NCBI RefSeq assembly: GCF_900102915.1
Contig: NZ_FNGG01000004.1
Coordinates: forward strand, 124,001-188,000
Length of the DNA: 64,000 nt
DNA from: Salinimicrobium catena
GTDB lineage: Bacteria > Bacteroidota > Bacteroidia > Flavobacteriales > Flavobacteriaceae
Direction: 5' to 3'
Position numbers and translations under genes: made by a program. This document shows, piece after piece, positions 39,540 to 48,364 of the stretch; position 1 is the first letter of the stretch; every line of letters begins with the position of its first letter. The notes beneath the pieces were generated by a model that was not told where the DNA came from, searched no databases, and saw only the letters and a list, made by a program, of their open reading frames with translations.

Positions 39540-39686
39540 ATTAAAAACAGCATCAATTAAACTGAAGGGAAACGGAAATAGTCAGTATACAGATACCTAT
39601 CTTCAGAAGAAAATTGGCAGATCTGCAGTTTTCCCGATCAAATTTTTACTTTTACAACTGTTAGCTTTTTCCAGATCACAAGAAAC

Positions 39687-41015
39687 ATGAACCTAAAGCC
39701 CCACCCAATTCCTCTTTTAAAAAATACCCTTCAGGCTTTTTTTGTGTTATTACTTACAATTCTATTCTCCTCCTGCTCCGGTAGCAAAAGCACTTTCAGA
39801 TCTGTAGAAAAACAGTTGGAAAGATCCCCGGTTTTTGAAAAAGGCTTTCCCGGACTCATGGTCTATGATCCTGAAAACAGGAAGGTACTTTATGAATACA
39901 ATTCTGACAAATATTTCACACCGGCCTCAAACACAAAACTTTTCACCTTCTACACAGGCTTGAAGATGTTGGGAGACTCCGTCCCTGCACTGCGGTACAC
40001 TGTGAAGAATGACTCTCTTATCTTCAAAGGCACCGGAGATCCCTCTTTATTAAATCCATACCTTCCGGAATCGCGGGTAATCCCATTTTTAAAACAAGCC
40101 GAAGCCGAATTGTTCTACCTGCCGCCGGTCGTACAGGAAACTTTCTTTGGCCCGGGCTGGGCGTGGGATGATTACAACGACTATTATTCGGTGGAAAGAT
40201 CGGCATTCCCTGTCTACGGAAATGAGGTCACTTTCACACCTTCCGAACTTCAGGAAAAACCGGAAGCTTTTCCTGCCCTTTTCCGGGAAGCCTTAACGGC
40301 TGATACCTTGCTTCAAAAAAGGATCAGAAGAGATCTTTTCACAAACCAATTTCGCTACCCAAAAAATTTCAGCAAGGAACAAACTGTTCCGTTAAAGACT
40401 TCCGCAGAGACAGCAATAAGATTACTAAGCGACACTCTGGTGCGACCGGTTCAGATCCTTAGCATTAATCCTAATATCACTTTTCAGAAAACACTCTACA
40501 GCATTCCTACAGACAGCCTGTACAAAAGAATGCTGCAGGAAAGCGATAACTTCATCGCCGAGCAGACCCTGTTGCTTGCAGCCAATGAAATTTCAGATAG
40601 CCTAAGAACCGGAATCGCTATAAAGCACATGAAGGAACACTTTTTAAAAGACCTCCCTGACGAACTTAAATGGGTAGACGGATCTGGCCTGTCCCGGTAT
40701 AATCTGACCACTCCCCGAAATATGGTACGGCTGCTTGAAAAGATCAAAAAGGAAGTCTCTCAAAAAAGGCTTTTTCACCTCCTTCCTGCCGGCGGAAGAT
40801 CGGGCACTATAGAGAAACAATTCAAAGCAGATGAGCCATGGATATTTGCAAAAACCGGCTCACTTAGCAACAATTACAGCCTTAGCGGCTATATGATCAC
40901 GAAAAAAGGAGAGCTCCTGATATTTAGTTTTATGAACAGCAATTATGTAGTGCCTTCTGCCGAACTCAAGGAGCAAATAGAGGTCATTTTGCGGGCCATC
41001 AGGAACAACAACTAA
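39687..41015 (+). CDS. PBP4-like D-Ala-D-Ala carboxypeptidase/endopeptidase (peptidase S13), lipoprotein
   Basis: Class C penicillin-binding protein of 442 residues that trims or cleaves peptidoglycan cross-links. The signal ends LFSSC (Cys30), so it is a lipoprotein. The three active-site motifs are complete: SxxK at 81-84 (SNTK), SDN at 286-288 and KTG at 389-391. The length and the spacing between the first two motifs fit the DacB/PBP4 group with its inserted domains. An LD-carboxypeptidase gene starts 5 bp after the stop, so the two wall hydrolases are one operon. Confidence 0.9.
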   Translation: MNLKPHPIPLLKNTLQAFFVLLLTILFSSCSGSKSTFRSVEKQLERSPVFEKGFPGLMVYDPENRKVLYEYNSDKYFTPASNTKLFTFYTGLKMLGDSVPALRYTVKNDSLIFKGTGDPSLLNPYLPESRVIPFLKQAEAELFYLPPVVQETFFGPGWAWDDYNDYYSVERSAFPVYGNEVTFTPSELQEKPEAFPALFREALTADTLLQKRIRRDLFTNQFRYPKNFSKEQTVPLKTSAETAIRLLSDTLVRPVQILSINPNITFQKTLYSIPTDSLYKRMLQESDNFIAEQTLLLAANEISDSLRTGIAIKHMKEHFLKDLPDELKWVDGSGLSRYNLTTPRNMVRLLEKIKKEVSQKRLFHLLPAGGRSGTIEKQFKADEPWIFAKTGSLSNNYSLSGYMITKKGELLIFSFMNSNYVVPSAELKEQIEVILRAIRNNN

Positions 41016-41020
41016 CAAGT

Positions 41021-42073
41021 ATGGAAAGAAGGAAATTCATTCAGAACCTCGGAATTGGCAGCCTCGCCTTGCCACTGAACTTTTTTGGCACCACTGCAGA
41101 TCCGGAGGACATCAGTGCCAGAACTATTGTTCCGAAGAAATTACAACCGGGCGACACCATTGGGATAATAAGTCCCGCAAGTGCCATTTTCGAGACAGAA
41201 CCTTATGAGATCGCCAAAGAAACCTTTGAAGCGATGGGGCTAATAGTTAAATTTGGAAACTTTACCAAAAGCAGGTATGGACACCTCGCCGGTACCGATG
41301 ATGAAAGGGCTAATGAGCTGATGGACATGTTCAAGGATGAAGAAGTGAAGGCCATCATTGCTCTTCGGGGAGGCGCAGGTTCGGCGCGGTTACTTGAAAA
41401 GCTCGATTACCGGGTAATAAAAAGGAATCCAAAGATCTTTATTGGCTATTCAGACATCACAGCCCTGCACCTGGCCATTCATAAAAAAACGGGCCTGGTC
41501 ACCTTCCACGGGCCGGTGGCGGTTTCAACATGGAATGAGTTTGCTTATTCCCACCTCAAAAAACTGCTTTTTGAAGGAGAAGCCATGTTGTATGAGAATC
41601 CTTCAGACAAAGGCGATCAACTGGCTCAAACCAAGAACCGGATAAGAACCATTACACCCGGGACCGCAAAAGGGGAATTACTGGGCGGAAATCTTTCGGT
41701 ACTTACAGGAATTATGGGATCTGAATATTTTCCGAAGAACTGGAAAGGAAAGATCCTTTACCTCGAAGACATAGGAGAAAAGATCTATGCGGTTGACCGA
41801 ATGATGTCTCAGCTGCAGCTGGGAGGAGTCTTGAGCGAAATAGCGGGCTTTGTTTTTGGAAAATGCAGTGATTGTGACCCCGGCGGAAGCGGTTACGGCT
41901 CCCTCACTCTTGAAGAAGTCATTGACCACTACATTAAACCGCTGGGAATTCCGGCATTTTTTGGAGCCATGATAGGCCATATTGACGATAATGCGACCAT
42001 TCCCAATGGGATCGAAGCAGAAATCGATGCCAAAAAAGGGACCATCAAATTATTAGAGCCTGCTGTAAAATAA
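41021..42073 (+). CDS. LD-carboxypeptidase (peptidase S66) with twin-arginine-type N-terminus
   Basis: Removes the terminal D-Ala from murein tetrapeptides during wall recycling. The 350 residues carry the serine peptidase triad of the family: Ser144 (IGYSDITALH), Glu249 (LYLEDIGEKIYAVDRM) and His320 (MIGHIDDN). RGGAGSARLL is also typical. Unlike the cytoplasmic E. coli LdcA, it begins MERRKFIQNLGIGSLALPLN, which looks like a Tat export signal (RRKFI followed by a hydrophobic stretch). It sits 5 bp downstream of a PBP4-like lipoprotein gene, consistent with a periplasmic location. Confidence 0.9.
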   Translation: MERRKFIQNLGIGSLALPLNFFGTTADPEDISARTIVPKKLQPGDTIGIISPASAIFETEPYEIAKETFEAMGLIVKFGNFTKSRYGHLAGTDDERANELMDMFKDEEVKAIIALRGGAGSARLLEKLDYRVIKRNPKIFIGYSDITALHLAIHKKTGLVTFHGPVAVSTWNEFAYSHLKKLLFEGEAMLYENPSDKGDQLAQTKNRIRTITPGTAKGELLGGNLSVLTGIMGSEYFPKNWKGKILYLEDIGEKIYAVDRMMSQLQLGGVLSEIAGFVFGKCSDCDPGGSGYGSLTLEEVIDHYIKPLGIPAFFGAMIGHIDDNATIPNGIEAEIDAKKGTIKLLEPAVK

Positions 42074-42206
42074 GTTAACAACTTCAGGAGTTTTGAACTT
42101 CATATCGGCCACATTACGCCGACAATTCTTACTTTTATAAAAAATTAAAAAGCTCCCCTTTCCTTTACAGGCAGGAGAGACATTTCAGTAAAATTTAAAT
42201 TCGATC

Positions 42207-42761
42207 ATGAAAAAAAGTCTTCTTCTATTGTTAATTTCCGCAGGCCTGTTCACCTCCTGTGATAAAGAACAAGATCCATTCCTCATCAGCGCTAACAGCA
42301 TTGGACATTTGACCAAAGAGGTACAGATAAGAGAACTGGATTCGGTCTTTGCTCAGGATTCCATTGTAAGGCAGGTAAGCGAAGGGGAATTATACAGAAG
42401 CAATAATGAAATAGAAGTTTACGATAAGAAAGGAAAAAAGATGTTGTTGCTGGAACCGGTACAGGCATTCGACTCTACCAGCACAATAGGGTTTGTACAG
42501 GTTCTTGACCCAAGGTTCAAGACCGCAAAAGGCCTAAACACCCAGAGCACCTTTAAAGACATCGTAGAAAACTACAATATTTCCAGAATTGAGAATACCC
42601 TGAGTGCGGCTGTGATCTTTATTGATGACCTCAACATCTATGTGACCATTGATAAAAAGCAGTTGCCAGCCGACCTGCGCTATGACACTCAAAAAAGGAT
42701 AACGGCTGCACAGATCCCGGATGAGGCGAAGATCAAATATTTCATGATCGACTGGGACTAA
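42207..42761 (+). CDS. Hypothetical lipoprotein
   Basis: No family recognised. The 184-residue product has a lipoprotein signal ending AGLFTSC (Cys18) followed by DKEQDPF. The remainder mixes helix and strand, with SIGHLTKEVQIRELDSVF and an NNEIEVYDKKGKKMLLLEP segment, and ends IKYFMIDWD. The gene lies 22 bp upstream of rluF on the same strand and 133 bp after the LD-carboxypeptidase gene. It is probably a periplasmic lipoprotein. Confidence 0.75.
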   Translation: MKKSLLLLLISAGLFTSCDKEQDPFLISANSIGHLTKEVQIRELDSVFAQDSIVRQVSEGELYRSNNEIEVYDKKGKKMLLLEPVQAFDSTSTIGFVQVLDPRFKTAKGLNTQSTFKDIVENYNISRIENTLSAAVIFIDDLNIYVTIDKKQLPADLRYDTQKRITAAQIPDEAKIKYFMIDWD

Positions 42762-42783
42762 AGGAAAATTGAAAGAAAGATCT

Positions 42784-43641
42784 ATGGCAGAGGAAAATCT
42801 TACCCGTCTCAATAAATATCTAAGTGAAGTGGGCTATTGTTCCCGCAGAAAAGCCGATGCGCTTATTGAACAGGGCCGGGTAACGATCAACGGCGCAGTA
42901 CCCCAAATGGGAACCAAAGTAGCTCCGGGAGATGAGGTAAGAGTAAATGGAGAGCTTATAGTCCCTCCAAAGAAGGACAATGTTTACCTGGCGTTCAACA
43001 AGCCTATTGGTATTGTTTGCACCACTAATCCCAAAGAAAAAAAGAACATAGTTGATTACATAAATTTCCCTACCCGCATCTTCCCAATAGGCCGATTAGA
43101 CAAACCCAGTGAAGGCCTTATCCTCATGACAGATGATGGAGACATAGTGAACAAGATCCTGAGAGCCAGGAACAATCACGAAAAAGAGTATATAGTTACC
43201 GTTGATCGTAATATCACCCAGGACTTCATAGAGAGAATGAGCAACGGTATTCCCATTTTGGATACCGTCACCAGGAAGTGTGAGGTAGAGCAGCTCACCC
43301 GGAATACCTTCAGGATCGTACTTACCCAGGGACTCAACCGCCAAATCCGCAGAATGTGTGAGTATTTAGGATATGAGGTGGTCAAACTGAAAAGGATAAG
43401 GATCATGAACATTCCGCTGGATGTGCCCGTGAGCAAGTACCGGCATTTAACTGAAAAAGAACTGGCAGACCTCAACAGCCTTTTGGGAGAATCAACAAAG
43501 ACCGAAGAAGGTTCGCTGCCGGGACCAAATAAACCTGAAAAGGCTCCAAAAACCTCTGCTCCCAGATCTCGAAAGCCGGAAAGGTCTTTAAAGAAAAAAG
43601 AAGGCTTTAGAAAAAACCGCCGGCAAAAAGGAGAATCTTAA
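42784..43641 (+). CDS. rluF: 23S rRNA pseudouridine synthase, RluF/RsuA family
   Basis: Pseudouridine synthase of 285 residues from the ATG at 42784; a TTG start 15 bp upstream is less likely. An S4 RNA-binding domain (about 5-60: RLNKYLSEVGYCSRRKADALIEQG) precedes the catalytic domain with GRLDKPSEGL (Asp106) and the LTQGLNRQIRRMCEYLGYEV motif. KRIRIMNI is the form seen in RluF. The last about 50 residues are a basic, disordered tail rich in Lys, Arg, Pro and Ser. RluF versus RluB is my reading of the motif; the family assignment is firm. Confidence 0.88.
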   Translation: MAEENLTRLNKYLSEVGYCSRRKADALIEQGRVTINGAVPQMGTKVAPGDEVRVNGELIVPPKKDNVYLAFNKPIGIVCTTNPKEKKNIVDYINFPTRIFPIGRLDKPSEGLILMTDDGDIVNKILRARNNHEKEYIVTVDRNITQDFIERMSNGIPILDTVTRKCEVEQLTRNTFRIVLTQGLNRQIRRMCEYLGYEVVKLKRIRIMNIPLDVPVSKYRHLTEKELADLNSLLGESTKTEEGSLPGPNKPEKAPKTSAPRSRKPERSLKKKEGFRKNRRQKGES

Positions 43642-43694
43642 CAGAGAATTAAGCCGATTTCTTGGCATATCTGCTTATTTTTAAGAAAAAAGTT

Positions 43695-43934
43695 ATGCCA
43701 GACAATCGCATCAAGAACGAAGATCAATACGAAGCTCTTAGAGACAAAGGAGCAAGTAAAGAAAAAGCGGCACGAATAGCCAACACTTCCAATTCGGGTA
43801 AAAAAGGAGGCAGTTCCAACAAATATGAAGGCCGCAGCAAAGATGAGCTGTATAAAAAGGCCAAGGAAGTGGGGATCGAGGGCCGTTCAAAAATGAGCAA
43901 AAAAGAACTTATCAACGCACTAAGGAATCATTAA
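43695..43934 (+). CDS. Small protein with Rho-N/SAP-like C-terminus
   Basis: A 79-residue, highly charged protein starting at the ATG at 43695. The N-terminal half (NRIKNEDQYEALRDKGASKEKAARIANTS) matches a short motif found in many small bacterial proteins (DUF7218-like). The C-terminal KYEGRSKDELYKKAKEVGIEGRSKMSKKELINALR is a SAP/Rho-N-type helix-extended-helix element that may bind nucleic acid. It ends 3 bp before the VOC-family gene. Possibly stress-related; the function is unproven. Confidence 0.78.
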   Translation: MPDNRIKNEDQYEALRDKGASKEKAARIANTSNSGKKGGSSNKYEGRSKDELYKKAKEVGIEGRSKMSKKELINALRNH

Positions 43935-43937
43935 TAC

Positions 43938-44363
43938 ATGGGAAACATCAACCCCTTTCACCTGGCTATCCCGGTGAACGATCTTGAAAAAGCCAGAACT
44001 TTTTACCGCGATGTGCTGGGCTGTGAAGAAGGCCGAAGCAGTGAGCATTGGGTGGATTTCAACTTCTTTGGCCATCAACTGGTCATTCATTACAAGGAAG
44101 CTTCAGAAACAAAACCTGCAGCGACCAATCCAGTAGACGGGAAAGATGTTCCTATTCCTCATTTTGGAGTAGTACTGGACTGGAATGTTTTTCAGAAGTT
44201 CTCAGACGAACTCGAAAGCAAGCAGGTTTCCTTTGTCATTGAACCCTATATTCGATTTGAAGGACAGGCGGGGGAACAGGCAACCATGTTCTTTAAGGAC
44301 CCAAGCGGAAATGCCTTGGAATTCAAATCTTTTAAGAATATGGATCAGCTGTTTGCAAAATAA
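43938..44363 (+). CDS. VOC-superfamily (glyoxalase/dioxygenase-fold) protein
   Basis: A 141-residue protein with two beta-alpha-beta-beta-beta modules. The first has [22 protein letters not shown] with metal-ligand His8; the second has [17 protein letters not shown] and [15 protein letters not shown], whose His and Glu complete a plausible metal site. Similar proteins act as lyases or dioxygenases or bind ligands. The substrate is not evident. It sits in a tight run with the small SAP-like protein upstream and the AI-2E family gene 9 bp downstream. Confidence 0.85.
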   Translation: MGNINPFHLAIPVNDLEKARTFYRDVLGCEEGRSSEHWVDFNFFGHQLVIHYKEASETKPAATNPVDGKDVPIPHFGVVLDWNVFQKFSDELESKQVSFVIEPYIRFEGQAGEQATMFFKDPSGNALEFKSFKNMDQLFAK

Positions 44364-44372
44364 ACCAATTAA

Positions 44373-45392
44373 ATGAACAGATTAAAACCGTCTTTAGTAC
44401 GTCAGCTTTTCGTATTACTCCTGATCCTGTTCTTACTGGTTTTAATTTTTAAGGAGATCGTTCCTTATTTATCGGGTGTCTTGGGGGCCATCACCTTGCA
44501 TGTCATCCTCAGGAAAAGTATGGGCAAACTGGTTAACAAGGGCTGGAAGCCCGTGGTCGCTGCCTCCTTTCTCATTTTCCTATCTTTTGTGGGTATTCTG
44601 GTCCCTATTAGTCTCACCGTGATCATGCTTACCTCTAAAATAGGTAAAGCAGTAGCCAATTCCGAAAAAGTACTACAAGCAGTAAAGAACCAGATCAATG
44701 AAGCCGAAACATACGTGGGCTATGATCTGAGTAAAGGGATAGACTCTGCCAGGGTGGCAAACTGGCTGTCAAATAACCTGCAGTCGCTGGGAGCCGGAAC
44801 CTTTAATGCCTTTATCGCCATTGGGATCATGTATTTCATGCTTTATTATATGCTTATTCACAGGGACGAATTGAAAAAACTGGTCATTTCCTATATTCCT
44901 TTAGGTGAAGATAATTTAAGAACGATTGGGGTTGAAGGTGACGAGCTGGTACGATCTAATGCACTTGGTATTCCGCTAGTGGCATTCTTCCAGGGAATTG
45001 TAGCCTTGATAGGTTACCTGATCGTGAGCGTACCCGATCCGCTCTTTTGGTTCGTGATCACGGCAATAGGCGCCATGATCCCGTTCATTGGAACAGCCGT
45101 TGGTGTTGTGCCGGTGGCCATTCTCTTGTTTTCGCAGGGAATGGACTGGCAGGCCATTTTTATTCTCATTTATGGCTTTGTCATTGTGGGGATCACAGAT
45201 AATATTTTAAGGCTCTACATCCTGAACCGGCTGGCCAGTGTACATCCTCTTATCACGCTATTCGGGGTGGTTGTAGGAGTACCGCTGTTCGGATTCATAG
45301 GTTTAATATTTGGTCCCCTGTTAATCTCCCTGTTTTTGCTTATCTTAAAGATATATAAACACGAATACGGAAAAACTGAAGACAAAATTTAA
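44373..45392 (+). CDS. AI-2E family transporter (PF01594)
   Basis: Multi-pass inner-membrane protein of 339 residues. Two or three helices lie in residues 12-85, a soluble amphipathic segment at about 90-135, then further helices, with the family signature LVRSNALGIPLVAFFQGIVALIGYLIVSVPDPLFW and the C-terminal NRLASVHPLITLFGVVVGVPLFGFIGLIFGPLL. The name comes from one proposed autoinducer-2 exporter (TqsA); other members are Na+/H+ antiporters or have no known substrate. The gene is followed by the YkvA gene after 12 bp. Confidence 0.88.
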   Translation: MNRLKPSLVRQLFVLLLILFLLVLIFKEIVPYLSGVLGAITLHVILRKSMGKLVNKGWKPVVAASFLIFLSFVGILVPISLTVIMLTSKIGKAVANSEKVLQAVKNQINEAETYVGYDLSKGIDSARVANWLSNNLQSLGAGTFNAFIAIGIMYFMLYYMLIHRDELKKLVISYIPLGEDNLRTIGVEGDELVRSNALGIPLVAFFQGIVALIGYLIVSVPDPLFWFVITAIGAMIPFIGTAVGVVPVAILLFSQGMDWQAIFILIYGFVIVGITDNILRLYILNRLASVHPLITLFGVVVGVPLFGFIGLIFGPLLISLFLLILKIYKHEYGKTEDKI

Positions 45393-45404
45393 AAAATCAA
45401 TGCT

Positions 45405-45803
45405 ATGTTGGAAAATATGAAAAAGAAGATCGATGAGGAATATGTTAATTCTGAAGTTTCCAGGATCGAAGACGGAGACCTGGATATGGTCATGAAGAAC
45501 AAGGAAGAGATCGATAAGAAGTTCGCCGGCACCGGATTAAAGAAGTACGCCGAAATGGGCAAGATCATGTTCGGAATGCTGAAGGACTATAAAAAAGGGG
45601 AATTCAAGCAGGTACCCTGGTTCTCTATAGCCGCAGTCGTTTTCGCCATGCTATACATTTTCAATCCGCTAGACATAGTTCCCGATTTTATTCCCGGACT
45701 GGGATATGTAGATGATTTCGCCATCTTCACTATCGTGCTGCGGTTCATCGAAACCGATCTGCACGCTTACCTGGACTGGAAAATAGACGAAGCTAAATCT
45801 TAA
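45405..45803 (+). CDS. YkvA family protein (DUF1232)
   Basis: A 132-residue protein. An acidic/basic helical N-terminal half is followed by the DUF1232 hairpin of two hydrophobic segments, FSIAAVVFAMLYIFNPLDIVPDFIPGLGYVDDFAIF. The NPLDxxPDFIPGxGxxDD motif is diagnostic. It is membrane-associated, with unknown function. It is the last gene of a plus-strand run and converges on folD with a 3-bp gap. Confidence 0.87.
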   Translation: MLENMKKKIDEEYVNSEVSRIEDGDLDMVMKNKEEIDKKFAGTGLKKYAEMGKIMFGMLKDYKKGEFKQVPWFSIAAVVFAMLYIFNPLDIVPDFIPGLGYVDDFAIFTIVLRFIETDLHAYLDWKIDEAKS

Positions 45804-45806
45804 AGC

Positions 45807-46700
45807 TTAAAGCGCATCCTTCTTCGCCTTGTGCATTTCACGGGCAAGAAGGGTATTTTTTAAGAGCATGGCAATTGTCATGGGCCCCACTCCTCCGGGA
45901 ACAGGGGTTATAAAGGACGCCTTTTTACTCACGTTCTCAAAGTCCACATCCCCTTCGAGCCTGTAGCCTCTAGGACGGCTCTCATCTTCTACACGGGTAA
46001 TTCCCACGTCGATTATGACCGCGTCATCCTTGACCATTTCAGCTTTTAGGAAACCGGGATTTCCAAGAGCGGTAATGATAATATCTGCCTGTGAGGTGAT
46101 CTGGGTGATGTTTTTGGTATGACTGTGGGTAAGAGTTACGGTTGAATTTCCGGGGAAACCTTTTCTTCCCATCAGGATACTCATCGGCCTTCCTACAATA
46201 TGGCTTCTTCCAATCACCACCGTATGTTTCCCTTCGGTTTCCACATTATAACGCTCCAGAAGCTCCAGGATCCCGAAAGGGGTCGCAGGAATAAAACTGG
46301 TCATATCAAGGGCCATTTTTCCGAAGTTGGTCGGGTGAAATCCGTCTACATCCTTATCGGGATCTACTGTTAAAAGTACTTTTTGAGTATCAATTTGCTT
46401 TGGCAGCGGAAGCTGCACAATAAACCCGTCAATATCGTCATTCTCGTTAAGTTCCTTGATCTTTTTGAGCAGTTCCAACTCACTGGTGGTGCCGGGCAAT
46501 CTGATCAAAGTCGATTCAAACCCCACGCGCTCACAGGCTTTCACTTTACTGGCAACATATGTGAGACTCGCACCATCATTCCCCACAATTATGGCGGCAA
46601 GGTGAGGCACCTTTTCCCCGCGGTCTTTGATCTTCTGCACTTCGGCAGTGATCTCGTCTTTGATCTGGTTACTTACTTTCTTACCGTCGAGGATCGTCAT
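45807..46700 (-). CDS. folD: Bifunctional methylenetetrahydrofolate dehydrogenase/cyclohydrolase FolD
   Basis: Interconverts 5,10-methylene-, methenyl- and 10-formyl-tetrahydrofolate. The 297 residues include the catalytic helix with TYVASKVKACERVGF (Tyr and Lys), GFIVQLPLPKQID, KDVDGFHPTNFGKM, the NADP site VVIGRSHIVGRPMS and the terminal FITPVPGGVGPMTIAMLLKNT. It follows ffh on the minus strand with a 50-bp gap and is probably co-transcribed with it. Confidence 0.96.
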   Translation of the reverse strand: MTILDGKKVSNQIKDEITAEVQKIKDRGEKVPHLAAIIVGNDGASLTYVASKVKACERVGFESTLIRLPGTTSELELLKKIKELNENDDIDGFIVQLPLPKQIDTQKVLLTVDPDKDVDGFHPTNFGKMALDMTSFIPATPFGILELLERYNVETEGKHTVVIGRSHIVGRPMSILMGRKGFPGNSTVTLTHSHTKNITQITSQADIIITALGNPGFLKAEMVKDDAVIIDVGITRVEDESRPRGYRLEGDVDFENVSKKASFITPVPGGVGPMTIAMLLKNTLLAREMHKAKKDAL

Positions 46701-46750
46701 AATCTTATAATTTAAAGGGGGTTAAAAATGCGGTTTTATAAACCGATACT

Positions 46751-48079
46751 TTATCTCATGTTCTTCATCATCTGCATCATCTTGCGGCCACCGCCTCCCT
46801 GCATCATCTTCATCATTTTGCTCATTTGGTTGAACTGCTTCAACAACTGGTTGACCTGTTGTACAGAAGTTCCAGAACCTTTTCCTATACGTTTCTTTCT
46901 GCTGGCATTTATCATGGATGGCTTAGACCTTTCAGCAGGGGTCATGGAGTGAATGATGGCTTCAATGTGCTTAAATGCGTCATCATCAATATCTACATCT
47001 TTTAGCATCTTCCCAGCTCCCGGGATCATGCCCATAAGATCTTTCATAGATCCCATTTTCTTGATCTGTTGTAGCTGATTCAAGAAATCATCAAAACCGA
47101 ATTCGTTCTTGGCGATCTTCTTCTGAAGTTTCCTTGCTTCCTCCTCATCATATTGCTCCTGCGCTCTCTCCACAAGAGATACCACGTCTCCCATCCCAAG
47201 GATACGGTCGGCCATACGAGAAGGATAGAACACATCAATAGCATCCATCTTCTCACCGGTACCGATGAACTTGATAGGCTTATTGACCACAGATTTGATC
47301 GAAATAGCAGCACCCCCGCGGGTATCACCATCCAATTTTGTCAGGATCACCCCGTCAAAGTTCAGTCTTTCATTAAAGGCTTTTGCAGTGTTAACCGCAT
47401 CCTGACCCGTCATGGAGTCAACCACGAAAAGAGTTTCCTGAGGTTCGATAGCCTGGTGAATGTTCGCGATCTCGGTCATCATGGCCTCATCTATTGCCAA
47501 ACGACCGGCGGTATCAATGATCACGACATTGTTCCCGTTAGACTTGGCATGAGCGATGGCCGCTTTTGAAATAGCAACAGGATCCTGATTTCCTTCATCG
47601 CTATATACCTCAACACCTATCTGCTCTCCCACCACGTGCAGCTGATTGATCGCCGCAGGTCGGTACACGTCACAAGCTACCAGTAAAGGATTCTTTGATT
47701 TCTTAGTCTTTAGATAGTTAGCGAGTTTCCCCGAGAAAGTGGTCTTACCACTACCCTGCAATCCAGACATCAGGATCACAGAAGGATTTCCCGAGAGATT
47801 GATCCCTTCGGCTTCCCCACCCATAAGTTGGGTAAGTTCATCCTTCACGAGCTTCACCATCATCTGTCCCGGCTTAAGGGCTGTAAGCACGTTCTGCCCC
47901 AGGGCCTTTTCCTTTACGGTATTGGTGAACTCCTTGGCAATTTTATAGTTAACATCGGCATCAACCAATGCGCGTCTCACCTCCTTAAGGGTTTCGGCAA
48001 CGTTCACTTCGGTGATCTGGCCGTGCCCCTTCAGGACGTGTAAGGCACTATCTAACTTATCGCTTAAACTATCAAACAT
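46751..48079 (-). CDS. ffh: Signal recognition particle protein Ffh
   Basis: GTPase that recognises signal peptides co-translationally with SRP RNA. The 442 residues are divided into N (1-90), G (about 95-295) and M (about 325-442) domains. The G motifs are MSGLQGSGKTTFSGKLA, VACDVYRPAAINQL, IIDTAGRLAIDE, TKLDGDTRGGAA and GTGEKMDAIDVF. The Met-rich M domain ends in a dense methionine tail (MMKMMQGGGGRKMMQMMKN). A palindrome and -7 element lie just upstream. Confidence 0.97.
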   Translation of the reverse strand: MFDSLSDKLDSALHVLKGHGQITEVNVAETLKEVRRALVDADVNYKIAKEFTNTVKEKALGQNVLTALKPGQMMVKLVKDELTQLMGGEAEGINLSGNPSVILMSGLQGSGKTTFSGKLANYLKTKKSKNPLLVACDVYRPAAINQLHVVGEQIGVEVYSDEGNQDPVAISKAAIAHAKSNGNNVVIIDTAGRLAIDEAMMTEIANIHQAIEPQETLFVVDSMTGQDAVNTAKAFNERLNFDGVILTKLDGDTRGGAAISIKSVVNKPIKFIGTGEKMDAIDVFYPSRMADRILGMGDVVSLVERAQEQYDEEEARKLQKKIAKNEFGFDDFLNQLQQIKKMGSMKDLMGMIPGAGKMLKDVDIDDDAFKHIEAIIHSMTPAERSKPSMINASRKKRIGKGSGTSVQQVNQLLKQFNQMSKMMKMMQGGGGRKMMQMMKNMR

Positions 48080-48099
48080 AATCTCTCTGTTTATTAAGT

Positions 48100-48117
48100 A
48101 CTGTCACGTATGACAGT
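48100..48117 (-). promoter_or_regulatory. Palindrome in the ffh leader (possible operator)
   Basis: ACTGTCA-CGTA-TGACAGT, perfect 7-bp arms around 4 nt. It sits 21-38 nt before the ffh ATG and directly next to the -7 element, where the transcript should start. It could be a repressor site or a 5'-leader hairpin. Confidence 0.4.
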
Positions 48118-48119
48118 TG

Positions 48120-48127
48120 CAAATTTA
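48120..48127 (-). promoter_or_regulatory. -7 element of ffh
   Basis: TAAATTTG, an exact TAnnTTTG match, 40 nt upstream of the ffh start. Confidence 0.5.
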
Positions 48128-48271
48128 ATGATTTGAGGCTGAAGTGAAAAGTTTTTCCTCACCACTTCATTCCTCCTTTTTTCTTCGGAAAAGAACTGCA
48201 AAGAACTATTTTAAAGGTTCCTGAAAGATGGCATTTTGGGCACTTCTTTTTTAGAACTTTTCCTGCTTTCT

Positions 48272-48320
48272 TCTCGATACGAATTTGTCCCTGCTCCCCG
48301 CAGATCCAAATTCACTCGAA
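48272..48320. repeat. Intergenic hairpin, possibly a dispersed repeat
   Basis: TCTCGATACGAATTTG is followed after 22 nt by CAAATTCACTCGA, giving an imperfect stem (TCGA and GAATTTG arms paired with CAAATTC and TCGA). It resembles short GC-rich extragenic hairpins I associate with flavobacterial genomes; only one copy is seen here. Confidence 0.35.
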
Positions 48321-48364
48321 GTGACGGCAGCCCCGTCTTTAAACATCTAACTTTGTACTTCGAA

